From Mycoplasmopsis arginini (GTDB lineage: Bacteria; Bacillota_I; Bacilli_A; Mycoplasmatales; Metamycoplasmataceae), in contig NZ_LR215044.1 of NCBI RefSeq assembly GCF_900660725.1, forward strand, positions 62,001 to 126,000: DNA of 64,000 nt, read 5' to 3'. This document shows, one piece after another, positions 11,457 through 20,978 of the stretch (position 1 is its first letter; each line of letters starts with the position of its first letter). The notes below the pieces were generated by a model that saw only the letters and a program-made list of their open reading frames with translations, ran no database searches and was not told where the DNA came from. The translations under genes were made by a program, and so were the position numbers.

Positions 11457-11519
11457 GGAGTTGAAATTGCAACCTCTTGAGCCGTAATCAAACACTCTGT
11501 CCAATTGAGCTATGGGCGC
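11442..11519 (-). pseudogene. Chimeric tRNA remnant: tRNA-Arg(ACG) front, tRNA-Trp tail
   Basis: Read on the minus strand, it begins GCGCCCATAGCTCAATTGGA with a D-arm and an anticodon loop carrying ACG, as in tRNA-Arg. From the T-loop onward it follows the 3' end of tRNA-Trp (CCTGTATTTCCCTGCCA versus CCTGTATCTCCTGCCA). The acceptor strands GCGCCCA and TTTCCCT cannot pair and the T-stem is broken, so the product would not fold as a tRNA. Confidence 0.75.
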
Positions 11520-11553
11520 ATTTATTGTGTATGGTAAGTATTTGTTAATACAA

Positions 11554-11642
11554 TGCACCCTCTATAGACGAAAGTGTACCCTCTAACCATTATTTATTGG
11601 TATATACACTTAGTGACACATGACTGGCGTGACAGATGTGAC
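11554..11642. other. Clustered short direct repeats near a foreign islet
   Basis: Two 11-bp repeats TGYACCCTCTA lie at 11554-11564 and 11575-11585, 21 bp apart. Three GTGAC motifs follow at 11613, 11629 and 11638. The composition is less AT-rich than the surroundings. They may be recombination or regulator-binding sites brought in with the AlbA_2 gene; no function is demonstrated. Confidence 0.35.
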
Positions 11643-11652
11643 AATACATTTA

Positions 11653-11690
11653 AAGCATCTACCATATTTTAGATAGATGCTTATATTTTA
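11653..11690 (-). terminator. Hairpin downstream of the AlbA_2 gene
   Basis: AAGCATCTA (11653-11661) pairs with TAGATGCTT (11674-11682), just beyond the stop of the minus-strand gene. The T-run on the minus strand is weak. Confidence 0.55.
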
Positions 11691-13070
11691 TTAATCTTTT
11701 ACTTCCCAGTGTCCAATTCTGCTTGATCCAACTCTTAAAATTAAGTGCTTTTGTTGGAGACTTGCCGTAGTTCTTGAAATACTCATTTTCGTTTTTCCGG
11801 TCTTAACAACTAAATCTTTAGTGGTATTAATTCCTTGTTTAATTAATTCAAGCACTTGGTTTTCAAGATTGGTCAAGTTTTTAGTAACATTGGTAACATT
11901 TTCGGTAACGTTACCGTTTTTACCATAATTTGCATTGTAAATTGTTACCATAAAAAATCCATTGTTATTGTAGTATTCAACATGGTAACCTTCATCGTTG
12001 AATAATCTTCTGGTTTCATCAGTTATTTTCTTTAAGCCAGATCCTCTTCTATCCATATAATGCATTCTTGAAAATACATCAGCTAAGATTGGATTTCTTC
12101 TTTTTGATTTAACTATAAAATCAACATTCTTTGGTATGTTTTGATTATCATAAGCAATACCCGGAGATGATATTTCAATCCTATCATCATAAATATCAAG
12201 ACAAACTTCACTACCAAGCTCTGTATAATCACGATGAATTATCGCATTAACTAGTGCTTCTTGAATGGCTAACATATCATAATCAGGTTCATCTACTCTT
12301 CCTGTTGATTCTTTATGCCATCTTTTATGAGTGTTCGCTTCAAAGAAATCTAAAGCTCTTATTAACTGATTAACAATACTTCCTTCAATTTCTCTATCGT
12401 CTCTTGCTTCATCTAAACCAGTTTTAGTTAATCCGTTCCATCTAGTACAAAATAATCTATTATGCAAATATGTATTTTGATCTGCTATTAAAACACCTGC
12501 ATTAGTTAAAAATCCTTCGTCATTAGAAAGACCTAAAGAGATATAATCTTCTTTAGTAAATTTTGTATGTGTTCTATCATACCAAGTTGCTTCAAATACA
12601 GTAAATGACTTTTCTGTTTGCTTTATATTAGTCACTACTCTATCATATGTAAGATTAGCACCTCTAAGCACTAAATTTACTATTTCTTGATTAGTAGCAA
12701 GTACAGTTGAACTACCTTTTCTTACATATACTTCTCTTGTCTTTTCATGAAAATAATAATATGGTGTGGCATTACCTTTTGATACTTTGATTTCAATACA
12801 ATCTAATTTATCTTTAGAATAAGGAATTAATTCATAAGGCAGTGAAGGTGTTATTCTTTTATCAATAAAGTCTGTAATCTTTTCTGCAATATCTTGAGCA
12901 TTTTTCAAACCAATTAATTCAGCATTATTATTAACTCCAAAATACATCGAACCACCATTTGAATTAGCAAATGCAACTAAAGTTTTAAGCCAATGTGCTG
13001 GTTTTTCAGTTTCTAAGTCAACTTTAAATTCAGTTAAAGAAGCTTCGATAATTACATTATCTATTTTCAA
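11691..13070 (-). CDS. AlbA_2/Schlafen-type DNA-binding regulator, horizontally acquired
   Basis: 459 aa from the TTG at 13070, chosen because GGAAGGTGG lies 7 bases upstream; an in-frame TTG at 13097 has no such signal. The N-terminal AlbA_2 domain (EFKVDLE...HWLKTLVAFANSNGG, then MYFGVNNNAELIGL) is followed by an HATPase_c_4-like middle (EALVNAIIHRDYTELG) and a winged-helix C-terminus (TTKDLVVKTGKTKMSISRTT). Such proteins are common accessory regulators in Firmicute mobile elements. All Trp codons are UGG, unlike native genes, which supports recent transfer. The target is unknown. Confidence 0.8.
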   Translation of the reverse strand: MKIDNVIIEASLTEFKVDLETEKPAHWLKTLVAFANSNGGSMYFGVNNNAELIGLKNAQDIAEKITDFIDKRITPSLPYELIPYSKDKLDCIEIKVSKGNATPYYYFHEKTREVYVRKGSSTVLATNQEIVNLVLRGANLTYDRVVTNIKQTEKSFTVFEATWYDRTHTKFTKEDYISLGLSNDEGFLTNAGVLIADQNTYLHNRLFCTRWNGLTKTGLDEARDDREIEGSIVNQLIRALDFFEANTHKRWHKESTGRVDEPDYDMLAIQEALVNAIIHRDYTELGSEVCLDIYDDRIEISSPGIAYDNQNIPKNVDFIVKSKRRNPILADVFSRMHYMDRRGSGLKKITDETRRLFNDEGYHVEYYNNNGFFMVTIYNANYGKNGNVTENVTNVTKNLTNLENQVLELIKQGINTTKDLVVKTGKTKMSISRTTASLQQKHLILRVGSSRIGHWEVKD

Positions 13071-13284
13071 TTTAACACCACCTTCCAAAGATACCAATAG
13101 TATACCATATTAAGGCTAAAATATCGATACTTTTGGTAAGTTTTCTTGACGATATTTTTATTTTTTTAATTGGGTTAAAATAGTTTTAATATACAGAAAA
13201 AATAGTAACTTATCATTTTAAATACAACTTGACTTTAAGTCTCTTTAGATTGATAGATAGACACAACTTGAAGAGGTTTTTATT

Positions 13285-13465
13285 ATGCATCATAAACAAA
13301 TTGAAGGCGAAATAAAATATAGATTTGCATGTCTTCTTCTAAATCAAATGCTTAAAGATAAATTTATAACAAAAGATGAACTTATATTATTTAAGAAAAA
13401 GATCATTAAAAAAATATAATCCTATAATTAGTGTGTTTGATGAAATCGATAAAAAAGATAATTAA
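13285..13465 (+). pseudogene. SHOCT-like small ORF of a recombinase cassette, frameshifted
   Basis: The ATG at 13285 follows GAAGAGGT and gives 44 residues (MHHKQIEGEIKYRF..., then LLNQMLKDKFITKDEL) to TAA 13417-13419. Ignoring one A in the run before that stop restores a longer product ending KKYNPIISVFDEIDKKDN at 13465. This matches the small SHOCT-like proteins found just upstream of serine recombinase genes in Firmicute mobile elements, which end near KYRPVFGTLF. No recombinase follows. The identification rests on remembered family pattern. Confidence 0.55.
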
Positions 13466-13499
13466 AGAAATTATTCCAATAAAGAAAAAGGTCGAAAAT

Positions 13500-13558
13500 T
13501 ATAATGAACCCCAAAAGTTTTTCCAAATTACTTGGTCCAACTTTCGGGGTTCATTATA
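13500..13558 (+). repeat. 59-bp palindromic repeat, copy 3
   Basis: Same orientation as copy 2, with a single change in the right arm (CTTTCGGGG). Together the two copies bracket the 2.1-kb foreign islet as direct repeats. Confidence 0.95.
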
Positions 13559-13576
13559 TTTAGTTCATCTTTTTTA

Positions 13577-14002
13577 TTATTTATATTTTCAACAATTTGT
13601 GACATAAAAATTAACTGCTTTTTCTAATATTTCACGATTAACTTCATGAGTTATTTTGTTTACTAAAGCATCTTCAATACTATATCAATCGACAATATTA
13701 ATTTCTTCTTCCTGTTTTTCCTTATCAAAATTTAATGGTTTACCTAAAAAGAAAACCACTTCTTTAGAAGTATTTTTAAAAGGGGAATAATGAGTTACTT
13801 CTCTAAAACCTTCAATAATTTCAATATCAATATTAGTTTCTTCCTTAACTTCTCTTATTGCTGTTTCAATTTCAGTTTCATTATTTTCAACATGTCCCTT
13901 AGGAAAACCACAATGCCCTGCTCTTTGTTCTACTAATAAAACCTCAAGCTTACTTTCAATATTTCTTAAAACAACAGCACCACAAGATTTTTCATATTTC
14001 AT
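13577..14002 (-). CDS. NUDIX hydrolase (MutT/Ap4A hydrolase type)
   Basis: 141 aa, ending in ...NCWKYK after two UGA Trp codons. The Nudix box G-x5-E-x7-REVKEET is complete (GHVENNETEIETAIREVKEETNI, given here only as the pattern, near residues 38-60), with the leading GFPKG. This class hydrolyses nucleoside diphosphates linked to another moiety; the GxPKGH version is typical of bacterial diadenosine polyphosphate hydrolases. The ATG at 14002 follows AAAGGTGGTATTTAA and lies one base after the stop of the upstream membrane-protein gene, so the two form an operon. Confidence 0.85.
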
Positions 14003-14003
14003 T

Positions 14004-14516
14004 TTAAATACCACCTTTATTTTTAATAAAAATATTTATTGATAATAATGAAATTATATTTAAAATTAAAATAGAATCTAAAATTAACTTAATAATTCTT
14101 ATTTTAGTAAAAAAGTTTATATTTTTGGTTATTTCTAGCGTATTTTTTTCTTCAAAAGCTTTTATTAAGGATTGATTAATTCCATTTAAAAGAAAAATTA
14201 AAATAATAAATATAACAGCAAGTACCATAAGTAAAATAATTAAACCAAAATCAACTTTTAATAATTTTTGATGTGATAGATTATTTCTTTCTTTAAAAAT
14301 AGGAAAAAAACTAAATGCTGTAAATAAAATTAAAATGTTAGATAATACAACAATAATTAAAATTCCAATGAAAACATTTTTACTAATGTTATATTTTAAA
14401 AAACTAATTGCTATTACTTGAAAAATTGCAACTATTAAAGAAACAATAGTTAAAACAAAAAAAGTAAAAAAATTTTTTTGATTTTGTTCTTTTAAAACTC
14501 GATCCACTTTATTCAT
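14004..14516 (-). CDS. Conserved-looking multi-pass membrane protein
   Basis: 170 aa with about four membrane helices and a basic N-terminus (MNKVDRVLKEQNQKN). The TATAAT box (plus 14524-14529) ends only 7 bases before the ATG, so the transcript would be leaderless. It is co-transcribed with the NUDIX gene. No family recognised. Confidence 0.65.
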   Translation of the reverse strand: MNKVDRVLKEQNQKNFFTFFVLTIVSLIVAIFQVIAISFLKYNISKNVFIGILIIVVLSNILILFTAFSFFPIFKERNNLSHQKLLKVDFGLIILLMVLAVIFIILIFLLNGINQSLIKAFEEKNTLEITKNINFFTKIRIIKLILDSILILNIISLLSINIFIKNKGGI

Positions 14517-14653
14517 AATAATTATTATATATGGAAAAATAACGATTTTTTACTTAATTTAAAGTCATAAAAATAAATAAAAAATAAAATCTTGCTTTTA
14601 ACCTTTTATAGATTTTAATTTTGGTAAAATATATTTATATTTTAGGAGGTATA

Positions 14654-16669
14654 ATGTCGCTTACAAATAAATATTTAGCATTATATCGTCAATATCGACC
14701 AAAAACTTTTGAAGATGTACATGGTCAACAACATATTATTGATACTTTAAAAAATATTCTTAAAGAAAACAAAATTACTCATGCTTATTTATTTTGTGGT
14801 CCGCACGGTAATGGTAAAACTTCAACTGCAAAAATTTTTGCTAATGCCATAAATTGTACACATAGAACTGATGCTAGTCCTTGTGCTAACTGTATTGAAA
14901 CGATTGATCAAAATATGGATATTATTGAAATTGATGCTGCTTCTAATACAGGAATTGATGATATTCGTGAATTAAGAGAAAAAATTAAACATTTACCAAC
15001 TCAAGGCAAATATAAAATTTACATTATTGATGAGGTTCATATGTTATCCAAAGGAGCTTTTAATGCTTTACTTAAAACATTAGAAGAACCACCTAAACAT
15101 GCCATTTTTATTTTAGCAACTACCGATCCTCAGAAAATTCCATTAACAATTCTTAGTCGTGTGCAAAGATTTAATTTTAAAAAAATAGATAAACCAATAT
15201 TAATTAAACAAATAGTTGATATTTTTGCAAAAGAAAACATTAAGGCAGAAGAAGAAGCTATTAAATTACTTGTTAATCTAGGTAATGGTAGTTTTAGAGA
15301 TACATTAAGTATTGCTGATCAAATTGCAATTTATTGTGCTAACAAAACAATTACCAAAAAAGATATCGAAGAACTATATGGAATTGTTGACTTTGATAAT
15401 ATTTGATATTTAATAAAATGTATAAGTGCTAATCAACACAAAATGATGCTAGATAAATTTAATTATTTAATCGATAATGGTGCTAGTGTTGAGAAAATAG
15501 TTCTACAAATTTTTGAAACATTAAAAGATTATTTTGTATTTAGTAAAACAAATCAAGAATCACTTTTAGAATATGCCCCAAAAGAAAAACTAATTGAATT
15601 AAAAATTGATGATGAGCTTCTATTTAAATATATTGATATTATTCAAAAAACAATTAAGGATTCACAATTTAGTGATATTCCTAAAGAAATAGTTGAATTA
15701 AATTTATTAAAGATGGCTTCTTGTAAGAATGAATCATTAACATTAATTAATAAAGAAAATAAGCAATTAGAAGTTCAAACTAAAAACCATTTCAATGAAT
15801 CAAAAGAAAATGAATTGATAAGCGAAACTTACGAAGATACAAATGATTTTCAATTAGTTAATGATTATGATAATAATAAAAATGAAGATAATTTAGAAAA
15901 CCACAAAAACTTTAATTCTATTTTTAATTTAAAAAATATTTCTAATACTTTTAAAACTAGTGAAGATATCAAGATAGACGAAGTAAAAAAAGAATTAGAA
16001 GAAAATGGAATTAGTGAAATAAACGTTGATAATATTTTGGAAAAAACTTCAGAAATCTTAATTGCCGAAACGACAAAAGAATACGAAAATGATGATTTGT
16101 TAAATGATATTATTACTACAGAATTTGATAATGAAAATTTTAGTAAAACTGTTGATATTATAAAACCAGAATTAGATCAAAACGACGTTAATATCCTCGC
16201 ATTTATTTTCCAATATATAAAACTTAATTTATATGATTATGGAACGAAGAATAAACAAGATTTAGACACAATGTATTACAACATGATTGAGCAAAAAATA
16301 AAGAAAGAATATGAATATCTTATTTCTTTAATTAAAGGTTTTAAAATATTTTTCGCAATCGAAGATTTAATTGTTCTAAGAAGTGACGATACTTTTAAAG
16401 TTCATGAATTGAATTTAAAAAGATGCAATGAAGATTTCATGGAAGCTATTAATAGTATTTTTGGTAGATATACAAATGTTGTTGCCGTAACAAAAGAACA
16501 AGTTGAAATAGCAATTCAAAATTGTAAACAAAACTGGTCTAAATTAAAAAATGAAGAAGTAAAAATGTTTAGTTTACCAAAACTAGACAAGTATAAAAAT
16601 AAAGTGAATGCAAATGTGGAGTTTGCAAAGAAACTTTTTGGAGATATTGTTAAAGAACAAAAAAAATAG
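14654..16669 (+). CDS. dnaX: DNA polymerase III subunits gamma/tau
   Basis: 671 aa. This is the clamp-loader ATPase of the replicative polymerase. The AAA+ core has CGPHGNGKTSTAK (Walker A, near residues 48-60), a Cys cluster (INCTHRTDASPCANC), IIDEVHMLSKGAFNALLKTL (Walker B region) and an SRVQ sensor/arginine-finger region. An acidic, poorly conserved linker (about residues 370-520) precedes the tau-like C-terminus. The ATG at 14654 follows TTTAGGAGGTATA; the in-frame TTG at 14621 lies before the RBS. It starts the operon dnaX-ybaB-recR-tmk-holB-rsmI. Confidence 0.95.
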
Positions 16670-16678
16670 GAGATATAT

Positions 16679-16972
16679 ATGAATATAAATGAAATGTTAA
16701 AAAACGCTAAAAGAATTCAAAGCGAAATGGAAAAAGACGAACAAGTTGTTGCTAAACAATCTTTTGTTGTTGAAAAACAGGGTATTAAAGTAACAATGAA
16801 TGGTCAAAGAAAAATAACTGAAATTATTATTAATGAAGCATTAATTGATCCTGAAGATCCTGAATTAATTCAGGACTTAGTAATGTTAGCCGTTAATGAA
16901 GCGCTAGAAAAAATCGAAGCAGCTTACGATGAAATTGGTAAAAAATATTCAAATAACGGATTACCATTTTAA
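16679..16972 (+). CDS. ybaB: YbaB/EbfC nucleoid-associated protein
   Basis: 97 aa, the usual length. YbaB/EbfC family proteins are DNA-binding dimers encoded between dnaX and recR in many bacteria. The sequence shows the N-terminal MLKNAKRIQSEME helix and the GQRKITEIIINEALIDPEDP core. RBS AGGAGA at 16668 overlaps the dnaX stop. The last base of its stop codon is the first base of the recR ATG. Confidence 0.92.
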   Translation: MNINEMLKNAKRIQSEMEKDEQVVAKQSFVVEKQGIKVTMNGQRKITEIIINEALIDPEDPELIQDLVMLAVNEALEKIEAAYDEIGKKYSNNGLPF

Positions 16973-17562
16973 TGAATTTAGAACTTAAAGAAAAAATTAT
17001 TGAATCCTTAAAAAGAATTCCAGGTATTTCAAAAAAGCAAGCAAATAAAATCGTGGTTTTTTTTCTTGAAAATAAACTTCAAAATACAAAAGAGTTATTT
17101 GAAGATATCATTATTCTAAAAAATGAAACTAAAATTTGTTCCCAATGCTTAGCTTATGCAAAGCAAGAAATATGTGATATTTGTTCAGATAGCAAAAGAA
17201 ATAAAAAGATATTTGTTGTACAGGATAGTTTAGATATTGAAAAAATTGAATCACTTGATATAGAAAAAGGAAAGTATTTTGTTTTTAGCGATTCAATCAA
17301 TTTAAAACAAATTAGAAATGAAACATTAGAAAAAATCGACCATTTATTAAAAGTTGTTGCTAAAAATGAAGAAATAATTTTGGCATTAAATACTGATTTA
17401 AATGGCCAAATTACAATGAAATATTTAGAAAAAAGAATTCGTGATGAATTTAAAAACAAAAATGTTTATCAGTTATCAATTGGAATTCCCTTTGGAATGG
17501 CAATTGAATCAGTTGATGCAATATCATTAAAACAAGCAATTTTAAATAAAAGAAAAATATAA
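16972..17562 (+). CDS. recR: Recombination protein RecR
   Basis: 196 aa. RecR is the clamp-like partner of RecO/RecF in loading RecA at gaps. It shows the helix-hairpin-helix (IPGISKKQANKIV), the four-Cys zinc module (CSQCLAYAKQEICDIC, residues about 56-71) and a TOPRIM region (IFVVQDSLDIEKIE). The ATG overlaps the ybaB stop by one base. Confidence 0.93.
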   Translation: MNLELKEKIIESLKRIPGISKKQANKIVVFFLENKLQNTKELFEDIIILKNETKICSQCLAYAKQEICDICSDSKRNKKIFVVQDSLDIEKIESLDIEKGKYFVFSDSINLKQIRNETLEKIDHLLKVVAKNEEIILALNTDLNGQITMKYLEKRIRDEFKNKNVYQLSIGIPFGMAIESVDAISLKQAILNKRKI

Positions 17563-17574
17563 AAGGTGTTATTT

Positions 17575-18216
17575 ATGCAAAGAAAAGGAAAATTTATCGC
17601 TTTTGAAGGAATGGATGGTTCGGGTAAAACAACAATTATTCAAATGCTAAAAAATGAATTAATTACAAAGAACTTAATTGATAATTTTGTTTTTACAAGA
17701 GAACCAGGATCGGCATTTTCAAAAGAAGCTGAAAAAATTAGACAATTAATTTTAGACAATGAAAATTCATTTAGTTCAATGGTAGATGCACTTTTATTTG
17801 CCACTAGCCGTCGTTTAAATTTGGAGAAAGGTATTTGACCTGCTTTAGAAGAAAATAAAAACGTAATAACTGACAGATATACAACTTCTTCATATGTTTA
17901 TCAAGGTGTTTTAGGTGATGCAACTTTAGAAAATGTTGAGATTATTAATAAAATAGCAACCAATCAAACTGAACCTGATTTTGTAATTTTCTTTGATTTA
18001 GAGCCCTCTATTTCAGTTGAAAGAATTACTAAGATGCGCGAAGGAATGGACCGCCTAGAAACTTCTGATATTTCTTATTATGTTTCATTGCGCGAATCTT
18101 ATAAAAAAGTAATAGCTAAAAACCCTGAGAGATATCGTATTATTAACGCTAACTGTTCAATTATTGAACTATTTAATAAAGTAGTAGATATTCTTAAAAA
18201 AGAAAATGTATTATAA
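17575..18216 (+). CDS. tmk: Thymidylate kinase
   Basis: 213 aa with one UGA Trp codon. It phosphorylates dTMP to dTDP. P-loop [11 protein letters not shown] is near residue 10, TREPG near 40, and [12 protein letters not shown] follows. The ATG at 17575 is preceded by AAAAGGTG; the in-frame GTG at 17566 lies inside that RBS. The stop overlaps the holB start. Confidence 0.94.
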
Positions 18217-19094
18217 TGATCGATTCTGTTTTTAAAAATATCATTGATAATTCTCTTAAGGAAAACAAATTAAGTCAAGTTTATTTGCTTTCATCAAAAA
18301 ACATTAAAAGTTTTGATGAATATTTTTTATATTTTATTTCTCAGGTAAATCATGATAATTTTAAGAAATTTAGTGATATAAAATTTGGTGAGCTGTATTT
18401 TTATATCGATGGGCAAAATCAAACAATTAATAAACAAACTATTTTAGATTCAATGAATGAAACTACCGAAACATCAATTTTATTTAAGAATAAGAAAAAA
18501 ATTTTATTTATATCAAATATTGAAAATGGAACACAACATTCATTAAATAGTTTGCTTAAATTTTTAGAAAATCCTCCTTATAACACCATTATTATAATGT
18601 CATGTAATTTTATATCTCAGGTAATTAAAACAATTAAATCACGTGCTTTTATCATTGAAATTAATCATAAAAATGATGAAACAAATATTGATAAATCTAA
18701 ACCTTTTGCTAGTTTTTTTAAAACGATAAATACTCAATATAATGAGGAATTAATTTATATTTTTAATGATCTAAGTAAATCAATTAGTTTATATTATAAA
18801 AACCCACTTTTATTTTTTCAATCATTAATTATTAATTTTAACTATGAAAATAAGGAAATAATTTTAAATTTTCTAATAATGGCCTTTATGGACATTTATA
18901 AAATTAAAAAAGGTATAAAGGAATTAGATATTTTTAATGATTTTAAATTTAAACAAGAAGCATTTGATTATATTCCGATATATAAAATTATTAGTTTATT
19001 AAAAGAAGTAAAAAACAACATAAATAATGCTGCAAACTTTAATTTACAAAAAAGTAATCTATTATTAAAATTAGAGGAATTTTATGGAATCTAG
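18216..19094 (+). CDS. holB: DNA polymerase III delta-prime subunit, diverged
   Basis: 292 aa. Its place between tmk and rsmI and the conserved stretch SLNSLLKFLENPPYNTIIIM identify it as the clamp-loader delta-prime subunit. The segment after the first beta strand lacks a Walker A P-loop, so it is the non-ATPase member of the clamp loader. Sequence is otherwise weakly conserved, as in other mollicutes. Its 3' end overlaps rsmI by 11 bases. Confidence 0.85.
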   Translation: MIDSVFKNIIDNSLKENKLSQVYLLSSKNIKSFDEYFLYFISQVNHDNFKKFSDIKFGELYFYIDGQNQTINKQTILDSMNETTETSILFKNKKKILFISNIENGTQHSLNSLLKFLENPPYNTIIIMSCNFISQVIKTIKSRAFIIEINHKNDETNIDKSKPFASFFKTINTQYNEELIYIFNDLSKSISLYYKNPLLFFQSLIINFNYENKEIILNFLIMAFMDIYKIKKGIKELDIFNDFKFKQEAFDYIPIYKIISLLKEVKNNINNAANFNLQKSNLLLKLEEFYGI

Positions 19095-19788
19095 ACTATA
19101 TATAGTTGGTACACCAATTGGTAATTTAGAAGATATTACTTTCCGTGCTATACGTATTTTGAGTGAAGTTGATATTATTTTGTGTGAAGATATAAGAGTA
19201 AGTCAAAAAATATTGAAACACTTTGAAATTAATAATAAAAAATTAATTGCTTATCATAAGTTTAATGAAAAACAATTAGCTCCAAAAATAATTGAACAAA
19301 TATTATCTGGTAAAAATGTAGCATTAATATCTGATGCTGGAATGCCATGTATTTCCGATCCTGGTTTTAATTTAATAAGCGAAGCTAAAAAACAAAATAT
19401 TTTCGTAGATGTTATTGGTGGAGTAACGGCATTCACGCATGCTTTTATTAAAGCTAACTTAGGTTCAACATTTAGTTTTATTGGTTTTTTAAAGGACAAA
19501 AGCGGAGAAAGAATTAATCAACTAAAAAAGATTACTGAGGGAATTTATGTTTCTTATGTTTCACCTTATAAACTTATAAGTACCTTAGAAGACTTTAATA
19601 GTGTTTTTGGCGATAATGTAAATCTTTACTTGTGTAAAGAATTAACAAAGTTGCATGAAAAAGATTATGAAGGAACTCCATTGGAAGTTTTAGAGACACT
19701 AAAAAAAGAGCCTATTAAAGGCGAGTTTGTTTTAGTTTTTGCAATTAAAAAACAAAAACATATAAAGATTAATAAATACGCAAAATAA
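19084..19788 (+). CDS. rsmI: 16S rRNA 2'-O-ribose C1402 methyltransferase RsmI
   Basis: 234 aa. RsmI methylates the ribose of C1402 in the 16S rRNA decoding centre using SAM. Hallmarks are LYIVGTPIGNLEDITFRA at the N-terminus, CEDIR near residue 38, and the SDAGMPCISDPG loop near 82. The short form without a long C-terminal extension is usual here. It is the last gene of the dnaX operon. Confidence 0.95.
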   Translation: MESRLYIVGTPIGNLEDITFRAIRILSEVDIILCEDIRVSQKILKHFEINNKKLIAYHKFNEKQLAPKIIEQILSGKNVALISDAGMPCISDPGFNLISEAKKQNIFVDVIGGVTAFTHAFIKANLGSTFSFIGFLKDKSGERINQLKKITEGIYVSYVSPYKLISTLEDFNSVFGDNVNLYLCKELTKLHEKDYEGTPLEVLETLKKEPIKGEFVLVFAIKKQKHIKINKYAK

Positions 19789-19812
19789 AAACCGGAGAAT
19801 TACCCGGTTTTT
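19787..19812. terminator. Bidirectional terminator between rsmI and rpsT
   Basis: AAAAACCGG (19787-19795) and CCGGTTTTT (19804-19812) form a 9-bp stem with A/T tracts on both sides. It serves the convergent rsmI (+) and rpsT (-). Confidence 0.9.
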
Positions 19813-19834
19813 AAAATAAATTGGTTCAAAAAAA

Positions 19835-20098
19835 TTAATTTTTTGATTTAGCAATAAATGCATCTAAACGGCTAGCTTTTCTTGCACCATTGTTTTGGTG
19901 TAAAACACCCTTTGAAACAGCTTTATCAATTTCATGGTGTGCTTTAGCAACTAATTCAGCTACTTTTTCATCATTAGTTGATGCTGCTAATTTAGCTTTT
20001 TTAATAGCTGTTTTAACAGTTGATTTAATAGCTGAGTTACGTGCGTTAGCTTTTTCGTTAGATAATATTGCTTTTTGTTTTGATTTAATATTTGCCAT
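19835..20098 (-). CDS. rpsT: 30S ribosomal protein S20
   Basis: 87 aa, standard length. Basic helical protein binding 16S rRNA: MANIKSKQKAILSNEKANAR at the N-terminus and GVLHQNNGARKASRL near the C-terminus are diagnostic. The start follows AGAAAGGCAAAAAA on the minus strand. Single-gene transcription unit. Confidence 0.97.
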   Translation of the reverse strand: MANIKSKQKAILSNEKANARNSAIKSTVKTAIKKAKLAASTNDEKVAELVAKAHHEIDKAVSKGVLHQNNGARKASRLDAFIAKSKN

Positions 20099-20259
20099 TT
20101 TTTTGCCTTTCTTGCTAAAAAATTAATTAGCATACATAATTTTACATAAAAAAAACAATTTTTTTATATTTAAATAAGTTTTTTTGCTTAATTTAAGTTT
20201 TTTTAATGTTTTTAATCAATTAATATCAAATTATTTTAATTTTATTAAAATATTCTTAT

Positions 20260-20970
20260 ATGAAAAGTCCTGATCTAATTATAAAAAGAATAATAAATAA
20301 TAAAGAATACGAGGTTCATATTTTTTATATTAAATCTGCTAGAGCTATTTATTTTGAGTTTGAATCTGGCAATTTAATTTTCAGATTAAATCCTAAACAC
20401 TTAAATACTTCAAGATTTGAAAATTTTTTAGTTAAGTCTATTACTAAAGCCATAAAAAATCCACGCTTTATAAACGAAAGAGAATTAAAAATTAATACAA
20501 AAAATCAAAGTTTTTATTGCTTTGGAGAATTAATAAGTTACGATTTAACAAGTAATTTTATAATTTTTAAGGTAAATAACTCATTCGAATATTTAAAACT
20601 TTCTAAAGATTATAGTAGCAAAACAATAGAAGAAATAATTAAAAATTTTTTAAAAGAAAAACTTTTAATTAAATTTAAATTTTTTGCAGAAGAAGCAGTT
20701 AAGATGATTTTGCAAAAAACAATTGATTTAACTTATAAAATATTAAAGAAAAAAACATCATGAGCATCAATAAATATTCGAACTAAAACTTTAAATATTT
20801 GTGAGGATTTAATATATTTCAGTGACGAAATGATTAAATATGTAGCATTTCATGAAATTTGTCATTTAGTTCATGCTAATCATTCAAAAGAATTTTGGAA
20901 CTTATTGAGTAAATATTTTGAAAATTGAAAAGAAATTAGAAAAAAATTAAATAGTTATATTTTAAAATAA
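20260..20970 (+). CDS. YgjP-type (DUF45) zinc metallohydrolase-like protein
   Basis: 236 aa with two UGA and one UGG Trp codons. The C-terminal metal site HEICHLVHANHSKEFW (HExxH plus a third His, near residues 204-219) and the preceding WASINIRTKTLNI match the YgjP/DUF45 family, related to SprT and M48 peptidases. The biochemical role in mollicutes is unknown. A TAAAAT box ends 8 bases before the ATG with no RBS, so the transcript may be leaderless. It is followed after 8 bases by a membrane-protein gene. Confidence 0.8.
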
Positions 20971-20978
20971 GGAGTTTT

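Noticed and set aside
13070-13097. Upstream TTG 13097 as start of the AlbA_2 gene
   Set aside because: It has no ribosome-binding site, while the TTG at 13070 has GGAAGGTGG at the right distance.
11691-13099. Schlafen-type protein as part of a defence system
   Set aside because: No partner defence gene lies nearby; domain order fits AlbA_2 regulators of mobile elements.
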